Shown here: one piece after another, positions 25,827 to 34,229 of the stretch
Layout of the letters: each line of letters begins with the position of its first letter
How positions within the stretch are numbered: the stretch's first letter is position 1
NCBI RefSeq assembly: GCF_900636965.1
Contig: NZ_LR134331.1
Location: 930,001-994,000, forward strand
Reading direction: 5' to 3'
DNA: 64,000 nt
Origin: Lacticaseibacillus rhamnosus
Lineage (GTDB): Bacteria; Bacillota; Bacilli; Lactobacillales; Lactobacillaceae
Made by a program: the position numbers and the translations under genes
Notes under the pieces: model-generated
The model's input: only the letters and a program-made list of their open reading frames with translations
Databases searched by the model: none
What the model was told of the DNA's origin: nothing

Positions 25827-27554
25827 GTGAGTTATCGTGATACGTATCAACAATGGGTAGATGAACCAACGCTTGATCCAGAGCTAAAAACTGACCTTAA
25901 GAAAATGGCAGACGATGAAACAACCAAAGAAGAAGCGTTTGCGGAACCAATGGCATTTGGGACTGCCGGCATGCGCGGTGTGCTTGGTGCCGGTATCGGC
26001 CGCATGAATATTTATACCGTCCGGCAGGCGACTGAAGGTTTGGCACGGTTTATGGATACCTTGACTGACGAAACTAAGGCTCGGGGTGTTGCTATTAGTT
26101 ACGATTCTCGGTACATGAGTCAGGAATTTGCCTACCAAAGCGCAGGCGTTCTCGGCGCTCATGGCATTAAGAGTTACGTCTTTGATCAACTGCGGCCAAC
26201 ACCGGAGCTGAGTTTTGCTGTCCGTCACCTGAAGACATATGCCGGAATTATGATCACAGCTAGCCATAACCCGAAACAATATAATGGCTATAAGATTTAT
26301 GGCCCTGATGGCGGTCAAATGCCTCCGGAAGAGTCTGACAAGATTACTAAATATGCGCGGTCGGCTGATGATCTTTTTGCCATCAAGGCCTTGAACGTTC
26401 ACGAGTTACGGGCTAAGGATTTGATGCAGCCAATTGGTGAAGATGTCGATGAAGCTTATTATGCTGAAGTCGCAACGGTTACGATTAATCATGATTTGAT
26501 CAAAACCGTTGGGAAAAACATGTCGCTGGTTTATAGCCCGTTACATGGTACCGGTCGGATTCCGGCACAAATGGTCTTGCGTAATGCCGGATTTGAAAAT
26601 TTCCGGTTGGTTGCGAAACAAAGTGTTGCTGATCCGGAATTTGCCACAACGCCATTTCCAAATCCTGAGTTTGCCCAAGTTTTTGATTTGCCAATTGAAC
26701 TTGGCAAGAAAATTGGGGCCGATGTTCTGATTGCCACTGATCCCGATGCTGATCGGCTGGGAACTGCGGTTAAAGTTGGCGATCACTATCAGTTGTTGAC
26801 CGGTAATCAAATTGCGTCTGTGCTATTGCATTATATTCTTGAAGCACGTAAACAAGCCGGAACTTTGCCAAAGAACGGTGCGGTCGTCAAGTCGATTGTT
26901 TCCACTGAGTTGGCAACGGCCATTGCCAAAGATTATGGCGTGGACATGATCAATGTGCTCACCGGCTTCAAGTTTATCGGTGATCAGATCAAACATTTCC
27001 AGGCAACAGGCGAACATGAATTCCTGTTTGGCTTTGAGGAAAGCTATGGCTATCTAATCAAACCGTTTGTGCGTGATAAGGATGCCATCCAGTCAACTGT
27101 TTTGCTAGCTGAAGTGGCCGCATACTATCAATCACAAGGCAAGACACTTTGGGATGGCGTTCAGGAACTTTACAAGAAGTATGGCTACTACGCCGAAAAG
27201 ACTGTTGGCGTTGATTTTGAAGGCGTTGACGGGCCTAAGCAGATGGCTAATCTGATGACCAAATTCCGTGAAGAACAGCCAGATGATTTTGCTGGCGTTA
27301 AGATCGCGAAAGTTGAAGATTTCCTGAGTCAAGAAGCTAAGTCCGCAGATGGCACAGTTGAAAAGCTGACGATGCCATCCAGCAATGTGCTGAAGTATAT
27401 TTTGGCAGACGGTACCTGGATTGCCATTCGGCCATCCGGTACAGAGCCGAAAGTGAAGTTCTACGTTGGCACCAAAGCCGATACGGATGCAAAGGCGCAA
27501 GAAAAGCTTGATGCCTTTGAGAAAGCTTTGGATGCTTTTCGTAAGGAAGCTTAG
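25827..27554 (+). CDS. pgcA: Phosphoglucomutase (alpha-PGM, PgcA type)
   Basis: It interconverts glucose 6-phosphate and glucose 1-phosphate, feeding UDP-glucose and polysaccharide synthesis and using glucose 1-phosphate from glycogen or maltose breakdown. 575 residues in four domains: FGTAGMRGVLG (substrate loop), the phosphoserine loop MITASHNPKQYNGYK, metal-binding ATDPDADRLG, sugar loop GFEESYGYL, and phosphate-binding RPSGTEPKVKFY. The start is GTG at 25827 with ATAGGAGC upstream. It has its own promoter and terminator. Confidence 0.94.
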   Translation: MSYRDTYQQWVDEPTLDPELKTDLKKMADDETTKEEAFAEPMAFGTAGMRGVLGAGIGRMNIYTVRQATEGLARFMDTLTDETKARGVAISYDSRYMSQEFAYQSAGVLGAHGIKSYVFDQLRPTPELSFAVRHLKTYAGIMITASHNPKQYNGYKIYGPDGGQMPPEESDKITKYARSADDLFAIKALNVHELRAKDLMQPIGEDVDEAYYAEVATVTINHDLIKTVGKNMSLVYSPLHGTGRIPAQMVLRNAGFENFRLVAKQSVADPEFATTPFPNPEFAQVFDLPIELGKKIGADVLIATDPDADRLGTAVKVGDHYQLLTGNQIASVLLHYILEARKQAGTLPKNGAVVKSIVSTELATAIAKDYGVDMINVLTGFKFIGDQIKHFQATGEHEFLFGFEESYGYLIKPFVRDKDAIQSTVLLAEVAAYYQSQGKTLWDGVQELYKKYGYYAEKTVGVDFEGVDGPKQMANLMTKFREEQPDDFAGVKIAKVEDFLSQEAKSADGTVEKLTMPSSNVLKYILADGTWIAIRPSGTEPKVKFYVGTKADTDAKAQEKLDAFEKALDAFRKEA

Positions 27555-27636
27555 ATGAACGATTCACGTGGTCAGCGGTTGCAGTCGTGCTAGTGAATGC
27601 AATGTGATAACCGCGGATAAAAGTGTATTTTAACCG

Positions 27637-27673
27637 ATAGATCCTAAAGGGCAGCCTTTGGGGTCTATTTTTT
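27637..27673 (+). terminator. Terminator after pgcA
   Basis: ATAGATCCTAAAGG pairs with CCTTTGGGGTCTAT, with a 4-base loop and a T-run. Confidence 0.88.
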
Positions 27674-27816
27674 GATTTTGCGCTAATGCAACCGTGACGC
27701 TAAATCTAGCGTTGGAGCTAAAAGTATACGGAAAAGTAAGCGTTTTCTGTTTCTGCCACAGCTTTCTTTAGTATACTTTGGTTACTATGACAAATTGACA
27801 GGCGGGGGGCGATTGC

Positions 27817-28464
27817 GTGACGTATTTAATCATTGAAGACGAACCGGCATTGGGGAAGACGCTTCAGACCTATTTCAGTCGTGACGAAGAGGTTTGGCTA
27901 GCGGCGACACTGGCAAAAGCCACCACGATTGTGAAAACAGAACATCCGGCGTTGATCATTTTAGACTTGGGCATGCCGGATGGGGACGGTTTGGCGTGGT
28001 TGAAACGGTGGCGGGCTTATTTGACGGCTAAAGTGATTGTTTTGACGGCAAATGATGACGAGTCAACCACGATTGCCGGCTTGGATCTTGCCGATGATTA
28101 TGTGGTCAAGCCGGTGAGTCTTAAGGTTCTTAAAGCACGGATTGCCAAACAATTACCGGGAGAGTCCCAGCAATTTGGGGCCGTTGCGCTAAATCTGCGG
28201 ACAGGTCAGGTCACTAAAAACGGCAAACCAGTTAGGCTTACAAGTGCCGAACAACGACTGCTGGCCTATTTCTTTGTTAATCCCAACCAAATTTTGACCC
28301 GTGAACAGTTGCTGGCCGCTTTATGGGATACGCGCGAACAATTTGTTGCTGATAACACGTTGACGGTAACGATTAAACGGCTGCGCGAAAAATTGGAAGA
28401 TGATCCCGCCAAGCCAACACTCATAAGAACCGTACGAGGAATGGGGTATTTTATCGATGGTTAA
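27817..28464 (+). CDS. OmpR-family response regulator
   Basis: A 215-residue two-component regulator. Receiver: acidic pair in IEDEPALG, phospho-acceptor D in LIILDLGMPDGDG (about residue 50), T in VLTAND, K in YVVKPV. The winged-helix domain covers about 125-212 (LTSAEQRLLAYFFVNPNQILTREQLLAALWD, VTIKRLREKLEDD, IRTVRGMGYFI). The usual GADDY before the conserved lysine reads LADDY, one residue short. The start is GTG at 27817 after a G-rich ribosome site. It overlaps the kinase gene by 8 bases. Its likely target is the direct repeat at 29477, in front of the ABC genes. Confidence 0.88.
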   Translation: MTYLIIEDEPALGKTLQTYFSRDEEVWLAATLAKATTIVKTEHPALIILDLGMPDGDGLAWLKRWRAYLTAKVIVLTANDDESTTIAGLDLADDYVVKPVSLKVLKARIAKQLPGESQQFGAVALNLRTGQVTKNGKPVRLTSAEQRLLAYFFVNPNQILTREQLLAALWDTREQFVADNTLTVTIKRLREKLEDDPAKPTLIRTVRGMGYFIDG

Positions 28465-29467
28465 GCATGCTTATTGGACGATGCCTGAGACGCGTCAAGT
28501 GTTTCAATTGACAGCGATATTAATTGGGATTCTTTGGACGGTACTTTTATTAACCAGTATCACCGTACCGGATATGCGCATATGGTTGGTGCTGGTGGGC
28601 GGTTTGGCTACTGGCATAAGTGTTTGGTTAACATGGTGCTGGGCGCGAAAGTTTAGTTATCATTTTGATCAAGCGCTTTTGCAATTGGATATGACGAAGG
28701 AAACCGAGGACAATTACCTAATTGATCGCAATGATGAAGGTTTATTTTCTGACTTCAATAATCGTCTCTATCACTATGCGCGCCAAATGCAAGCCGAGCG
28801 TGAGGCTATTAAGCGTGATCGTGATCATCTCAATGAGGCGATTACGGATATTGCGCATCAGTTACGGACGCCACTTGCAGCCAACAGTAACTTGCTTGAG
28901 ATGATGACTGAATCGAATTGGAAAACGACGCGGCTGGCTTTGCAGGCACAACAGCAGCACCAAGCGCAATTAATCGAGCAGCTGATCTTACTGGCAAAAG
29001 TTGATACGCATACGTTGAGTCAGCGGCGGGAAATCGTTGTGTTGACCGACCTTGGGAAAGCAGCCCTTAGTCCATTCTTGCGCCAGATTGCCGACAAAGA
29101 GATTACCGTTGATTGGCAAGTGCCACCAGCGCTGACGATCAACGTTAATTCGGTATTGGTCAAAGAAGCCTTTGCCAATGTTTTTAAAAATGCAGTCGCG
29201 CATACCCCGGTTGGCGGCCGAATGAGTGTGCGCGGAATCGGTGACCCGGTGCGCACGCGGCTTATGATTATGAATACCGGTCAACCAATTGCCGCTCAGG
29301 ACCTGCCACATTTGTTCGAGCGCTTTTACCGTGGTCAATATGCTACTGCCAACAATGTGGGCATCGGACTGGCAATTGCTGCTGGCATCACTACTGCCAA
29401 TGATGGTCGGCTAACTGCAGCTAATACTGCCAATGGTGTCCAAATGACTTTCGAATTTTTCCGCTGA
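28457..29467 (+). CDS. Two-component sensor histidine kinase
   Basis: A 336-residue kinase with two TM helices (about 14-36 and 42-60) joined by only a few residues, so there is almost no extracellular sensor. This resembles the intramembrane-sensing kinases that take their signal from a partner ABC transporter (BceS type), which fits the ABC genes just downstream. HisKA: AITDIAHQLRTPLAANSNLLEMM. HATPase: FKNAVAHTPVGG, then LPHLFERFYRGQYATANNVGIGLAIAAGI. Ligand unknown. It overlaps the regulator gene by 8 bases. Confidence 0.88.
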   Translation: MVKHAYWTMPETRQVFQLTAILIGILWTVLLLTSITVPDMRIWLVLVGGLATGISVWLTWCWARKFSYHFDQALLQLDMTKETEDNYLIDRNDEGLFSDFNNRLYHYARQMQAEREAIKRDRDHLNEAITDIAHQLRTPLAANSNLLEMMTESNWKTTRLALQAQQQHQAQLIEQLILLAKVDTHTLSQRREIVVLTDLGKAALSPFLRQIADKEITVDWQVPPALTINVNSVLVKEAFANVFKNAVAHTPVGGRMSVRGIGDPVRTRLMIMNTGQPIAAQDLPHLFERFYRGQYATANNVGIGLAIAAGITTANDGRLTAANTANGVQMTFEFFR

Positions 29468-29476
29468 TACGGTGGC

Positions 29477-29509
29477 TGTCACTCACCTGTCACTTGGCGT
29501 TGCTAAAAT
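29477..29509 (+). promoter_or_regulatory. Direct-repeat operator and extended -10 before the ABC genes
   Basis: TGTCACT at 29477-29483 and again at 29488-29494 (11-base period) is followed after 9 bases by TAAAAT, itself preceded by TGC. This is the same geometry as the Pho boxes at 13382-13435. It is inferred to be the binding site of the 27817 regulator. Confidence 0.65.
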
Positions 29510-29566
29510 GACGGCAAGAAACCGATAACAGGATAGGCTGTTGTCGGGTAAAGGAGGAGATTTGGG

Positions 29567-30232
29567 ATGGCAATTTTAACGGCACGCCAATTGACCAAGC
29601 AATATGCTGGTGAAGCGCATCCGGCACTGGATCATGCCAATTTGACGATTGAACAAGGCGAGTTTGTTGCCATAGTGGGGCCGAGTGGTTCAGGAAAGTC
29701 AACCTTGCTTCATTTGTTAGGCGGGATTGATCAGCCAACCAGTGGGGAGGTCCGGTTATATGACACGGATATCTACGCACTGAATCAAACGCAACTGGCG
29801 ATTTTTCGACGTCGGCAAGTCGGCTTGATTTATCAGTTTTACAACTTGATTCCGAACTTGACGGTGGCTGAGAATATCACATTGCCAGCGGATTTGGATG
29901 GACGGTCAATTAAAGAAGCCGTTTTGACGGAGATGTTAACAACCTTGGGCCTTGTCGAAAAGGCATCTGCTTTGCCTAATCAGCTTTCAGGCGGGCAGCA
30001 GCAACGGGTGGCAATTGGACGGGCGTTAATCAATCATCCCGCGGTTATTTTGGCCGATGAACCTACAGGCAATCTTGATCGCCGGAATTCACAGGATGTG
30101 ATGACGCTACTACGACAAGCCAATATTAAGCAGGGGCAGACACTGGTCGTGATCACCCATGATCCAGACATTGCCAGTCAAGCTGATCGTATTGTCCGCA
30201 TTGACGATGGGGTCGTGAGCGGGGGGCGGTGA
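29567..30232 (+). CDS. ABC transporter ATPase (LolD/MacB type)
   Basis: A 221-residue ATPase of the FtsX-permease class, which includes antimicrobial peptide and lipid exporters. Walker A GPSGSGKST, Q-loop YQFYNLIPNLTVAENI, signature [15 protein letters not shown], Walker B VILADEPTGNLD, switch histidine VITHDP. TAAAGGAGGAG precedes the ATG. It is intact, but its permease gene, which starts one base after the stop, has a stop codon inside, so it may have no working partner. The promoter carries a regulator-type repeat. Confidence 0.9.
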   Translation: MAILTARQLTKQYAGEAHPALDHANLTIEQGEFVAIVGPSGSGKSTLLHLLGGIDQPTSGEVRLYDTDIYALNQTQLAIFRRRQVGLIYQFYNLIPNLTVAENITLPADLDGRSIKEAVLTEMLTTLGLVEKASALPNQLSGGQQQRVAIGRALINHPAVILADEPTGNLDRRNSQDVMTLLRQANIKQGQTLVVITHDPDIASQADRIVRIDDGVVSGGR

Positions 30233-30233
30233 G

Positions 30234-32603
30234 ATGATGGGGATCGTGGGACATTTGACTAAAGAGCAGCTGTTGGGTCAAAAAGCGCGGACCGTGACGA
30301 CCATTTTAGCAATGGCAGTCGCTGCCACCTTGACACTTGCAACCTTAATCGGCATTTATTCGGCGAGACATTCGATGTATCAAAAGAATATCCAAAGTAC
30401 TGGCGGCATGCAGTTTGCAATCTCGCAGTTAGATCGACAAACGGCAAAGGCAATCGGGAAAGACTCAGCAATCGCCAAAAGTGTGGTTTATCAACGGCAA
30501 GGAACGGTTGATATTAAGGAACCGGGAGTGGCAAAAACGATGGCATCACCGTTACTAACGTTACCAAAAGCGGCCATGCAACGATTAGTGAAGCCGGTGG
30601 TACTTGCCGGGCGGTTGCCAAAACAGCCAAACGAAGCCATTCTTGCCCAGGATTTGGTGACAAAGCAGTATCGAATTGGTCAGATTATTCAAAGTCGGCA
30701 GCAGGGCAAAAACATTCAGTTGAGAATTGTCGGTAGTTATCGCGGATACGCAGGACTGTTGCCACCTGATGGCGTTTTAACACTTGGTACGGTGACCGGG
30801 TCCAAAGATTACACGGTGGCAGCTGCTTTTAGAGACTACAGTAATTTTTATGGAAAGCTTCATGCACTGACATCGCAGCATCGAGTGCATTCGCGTCAGC
30901 TGGCAATTAATAACATGGCATTAGAACGGGCAGGCGAGTCACGTGATGTTAAGCTGAGAGTCATGTTTGCCTTATTGGTAGTCGTTATTTTAAGTGTGAT
31001 TGGGTTCGTATCGCTAGCGTTAATTTATACAAGTATTAATCTTAGTGTCCGGTCACAAACACAGCGTTATGGCTTATTACGTTCAATTGGCGCGACCCCT
31101 AAACAATTGCGCAGACTAGTTTATTCATAGGCGGCGATGCTTGCTTTTCCGGCGTTTTTAATTGGTATCGGAATGGGAATCGGTGGCTTAGCAGTCGCAT
31201 TTCACATCCTCAATCAGCGCTTTATAGTGCAAGGAAATACCTTCAGATTATTCCTTGTGATTGATTGGTGGCCAATTTTTCTAGGGGCGATCTTCATGTT
31301 CTTAGTGACGTTGGTAGCTGCGTGGCGCCCGGCACATCGCGCGGCTTCAGTCAGTCCGATTGCGGCGGTTCAAATGCTGCCTGAGAGTGTGAAGATTAGT
31401 CGCCGGTCGCGTCGGCTTAGTCCGATCGAGCGGCTACTCCGTTCCCCAACTGCAAAGCTAGCTTATAAGCAGTATCGCCGGTTAGGGTGGTCAAAACTGA
31501 CGATGATCGCGACTTTATCACTCTCACTGATGATTTTTATTGGTTTAACCGGTTTCTTTCGAAGTGTTTTGACGTTGAACAATGAAACTTTCACGCAGCA
31601 AGCTGATGTTACCATTGCCAGTACCGCTGCCGTGGATGCTATACCCTGGACATTTGAACCTTCAGAAGATGCAGGGATCAAGCAGGCAACTGTGACTGGA
31701 ACCAAGCAAATGCAGCTGGCTCATGCGCCGAAAGCTTTTGGAGACAAAATAAATATCATCGTTGTTAGCGACCGGCTTTTTCAAACTGCTTTTCAGAATC
31801 AGCCGACTGTTTTGACCAGTAGCCAACTGGTTGTGAATTCAAAGACCGGTCAGCGTGAGCAACGGTGGCAACTGCCGAGAGACTTTTCTGGGACCTTACA
31901 GCTGATCAATCGGCGCGGAGAAAAGCAATTCACGCAATCAATTCGCGTCGTGACTAAAACAACAGCGGCGTTGGGTAAGTGGCAATTTGGCGATCAATCC
32001 GGATTAGTCCTGTCCCGTGATCGGTATCTGAAACTATTAAAAGCATTGGCCATCAATGATCGTGAGCTTGATTATTCGATTCAAACGCAACTGACCCAGG
32101 CTAAATTTCATGATTCGGTTGCAAAAATATTACGCAAAATGGTGCCTCAAGGAGCACTGAATGATCAGATTGCTAATCGAGCCCAGGAAAGTTCGTTTGG
32201 ATTGGCTATTCAAGTGATGGTTTACGGGTTTTTAACCTTACTAACCTTGGTGAGTCTTGCTAACATTGTCAATCATATTTTTGCCAACTTACTGCAAAGA
32301 CGGCGTAGTTTGGCGATGTTGCAAAGCGTGGGGATGACGCCGCGTCAGATCACAAGCATGATTGGCCTTGAAAATGGTTTTTTGTTTGGAACAAGTTTAG
32401 TCATTGGCAGCATTCTCGGAACCGGACTGACATGGTTACTTTATCGCGTGGCAAACACTGGCATAGCGTTTAATTATCGCGTGCCATGGCAAGAGATCTT
32501 GATTGCAGGGGGAATGTTGATGCTTATTTGGGCGGTATTTACCGGCGTGAGTCATCAAATACTGAAACATCAAGATCTTGACCAATTGATTTGGTTGAGT
32601 TAG
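30234..32603 (+). pseudogene. FtsX-type ABC permease broken by an in-frame TAG
   Basis: The normal product would be about 789 residues: TM1 near the N-terminus, an extracellular domain, three TM with an FtsX core (SLALIYTSINLSVRSQTQRYGLLRSIGATPKQL), a second FtsX-type half with its own extracellular domain, and three C-terminal TM. A TAG at 31128-31130 cuts it after ...RRLVYS, in the FtsX core. The reading frame is otherwise open on both sides and continues AAMLAFPAFLIGIGMG. Members of the family usually have E at this place, so a single G-to-T change (GAG to TAG) would explain it. An ATG at 31137 with AGGCGG just before could allow restart, giving two half proteins (298 and 488 residues). 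A sequencing error or suppressor tRNA cannot be excluded. Confidence 0.85.
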
Positions 32604-32743
32604 CAAGAGCCTGTTTTTAGGTGGTGTCACAGTTGCTGCTTTAGGGTTTCTATCGCTTTGATCAATGTTATCCATATTCGTTATTGGGATAGTGACTGAC
32701 ATCATGGAGTGGACAATGCTTCAGCGTTTTAATTGGCTCTAGC

Positions 32744-33090
32744 CGCGTTCGCAAGCGCAAAAGTCTGCGTGTAAGGACCTTGGTCGCAATGGCTAAAATG
32801 GGTGGCTATTATGCCAGAATGTAAATCCCTGTATACACTTATAAACGCGTTCACAGGGCCAGAAACCTGCGTGTAAGGACCTTGAGCCTAAATGGCAAAG
32901 CCCAGCCATTTAGGCTCAAGGCCACTTACACTCCGGTTTCTAAGCGGCCCTGTTCACGCTTTCTTTCTATAACGCGCTCCCCGGCGCAGAGACCTGCATG
33001 TAAGGACCTTGGTCGCAATGACCAAAGTGCGGCCATCACGCCCAAGGCCGCTTACACTCCGGTCTCTAACCGCGCCGGCTCGCGCTCACT
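32744..33090 (+). repeat. Block B of the intergenic hairpin repeat family (three units)
   Basis: A truncated unit (about 32744-32815) and two full units, 32844-32960 and 32971-33090. In the second, AGGGCC-AGAAACC pairs with GGTTTCT..GGCCCT, and CCTTGAGCCTAAATGGC pairs perfectly with GCCATTTAGGCTCAAGG. In the third, GAGACC pairs with GGTCTC and CCGGCGC with GCGCCGG. They fill the gap between the broken permease and the HD-domain gene. Confidence 0.88.
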
Positions 33091-33189
33091 GTGAATTTTC
33101 TTGCAATGCCTACTTGATGGTGGTAGTCTTTTAACAATTTAAGTAAATTTCACGATCAGACACGACAACTATCAGGAGGTCATTTCGAA

Positions 33190-33837
33190 ATGGGCATGCA
33201 CCAATTTATCCAAGGACTGAGCAATCTGGAAACACTGCGGCGGGCACCGGGCTTTTTCAAGTATCAGGAGCATTCGGTGGCGGCTCACAGTTTCAAGGTG
33301 GCGGAGATCGCGCAGATGTTGGGCGATGTTGAGGAGTTAGCTGGAAACAAGGTTAATTGGCAGATGCTCTATGAGAAGTCACTCAATCATGATTATACCG
33401 AGCGCTTCATCGGTGATATTAAGACGCCAGTGAAATATGCAACCCCAACGTTACGGCAAATGTTGGCTGACGTTGAGGCTACCATGACGGAAAACTTCAT
33501 CAAAAATGAAATTCCACACGATTTTCAGGATCGTTATCGTCGGCGGTTATCTGAGGGCAAAGACGAAACGCTCGAAGGTCAGATCCTGAGCGTTGCGGAT
33601 AAGATTGATTTACTGTATGAAGGTTTTGGGGAAATCGAAAAAGGCAATCCGGAGCAGGTTTTTCTCGATATCTATTCGGAAAGTTTAAGTACTATTTTAC
33701 AGTTCAAGAATCGTCCGAGTGTTCGCTACTTTCTTGATGAAGTATTACCGGATATGCTAGATGAGAAGTTCGCCAGTCGGGATCAACTGGCTAAATTGAC
33801 TAAAGAAACCATGGCAGAACATGAGACTGGCAAGTAG
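33190..33837 (+). CDS. HD-domain protein, YfbR-like 5'-nucleotidase
   Basis: A 215-residue HD-superfamily phosphohydrolase. The N-terminal part LRRAPGFFKYQEHSVAAHSFKVAEIAQML gives the first metal histidine(s), KSLNHDYTERFIGD the HD pair, and SVADKIDLL the distal aspartate. This fits the YfbR/YpgQ-like group that removes phosphate from deoxynucleoside monophosphates; exact substrate unproven. AGGAGG lies 10 bases before the ATG. The stop codon is directly followed by the LexA-type box in front of uvrB. Confidence 0.8.
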   Translation: MGMHQFIQGLSNLETLRRAPGFFKYQEHSVAAHSFKVAEIAQMLGDVEELAGNKVNWQMLYEKSLNHDYTERFIGDIKTPVKYATPTLRQMLADVEATMTENFIKNEIPHDFQDRYRRRLSEGKDETLEGQILSVADKIDLLYEGFGEIEKGNPEQVFLDIYSESLSTILQFKNRPSVRYFLDEVLPDMLDEKFASRDQLAKLTKETMAEHETGK

Positions 33838-33863
33838 CGAAAGTATGTTCGCTATGTTATAAT
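33838..33863 (+). promoter_or_regulatory. LexA (SOS) box with extended -10 promoter for uvrBA
   Basis: CGAAAGTATGTTCG (33838-33851) matches the Bacillus-type LexA site CGAACRNRYGTTCG at 13 of 14 positions. It covers the -35 area of TGTTATAAT (33855-33863). The downstream genes are uvrB and uvrA, classic SOS genes, but the uvrB start is 366 bases away. Confidence 0.78.
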
Positions 33864-33873
33864 ATGCAGGATG

Positions 33874-33911
33874 AAAGTTGGGATGCGTTTCTTATCGGTT
33901 CCAACTTTTTT
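33874..33911 (+). terminator. Terminator-like hairpin right after the SOS promoter
   Basis: AAAGTTGG pairs with CCAACTTT, with an inner GAT/ATC pair, followed by six T. It could end the HD-domain gene transcript. It would also lie within the first bases of a transcript from the promoter at 33855. Confidence 0.75.
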
Positions 33912-33967
33912 AATGAGAAGGTTTTAGTGTGGTTGTGAGCTTTGCGTTGGCCGGTTAGCGCTCGCCA

Positions 33968-34209
33968 TAACGCGTTCACCGGCGCAGGGATCTGCGTGTA
34001 AGGACCTTGGTCGCAATGGCCAAGAGCGGGCCATCACGTCTAAGGCCGCTTACACTCCGACTTCTAACCGCGCCGGTTCACGCTCACCATAACGCGTTCG
34101 CCAGCCCAGAAACCTGCACATAAGGACCTTGGTCGCAATGACCAAAGACCAGTCATTACGCCCAAGGCCGCTTATGTTCCGGTTTCTAACCGGGCTGGCT
34201 CACGCTCAC
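33968..34209 (+). repeat. Block C of the intergenic hairpin repeat family (two units)
   Basis: Units at 33968-34087 and 34090-34209. The second pairs GCCAGCCC-AGAAACC with GGTTTCT..GGGCTGGC. The first pairs CACCGGCGC with GCGCCGGT, but its next segment (GGGATC against GACTTC) does not match, suggesting exchange between copies. The block ends 20 bases before the uvrB start, so it lies in the uvrB leader. Confidence 0.88.
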
Positions 34210-34229
34210 TTTTCTTTGGAGGTACATCG

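Noticed and set aside
31137-32603. The second half of the permease as an independent gene
   Set aside because: It is in the same frame, begins in the middle of a conserved FtsX core and has only a poor ribosome site; the pseudogene reading is simpler.
33841-34229. T-box or other riboswitch in the uvrB leader
   Set aside because: No T-box sequence or specifier stem; the structure comes from the terminator and the repeat units.
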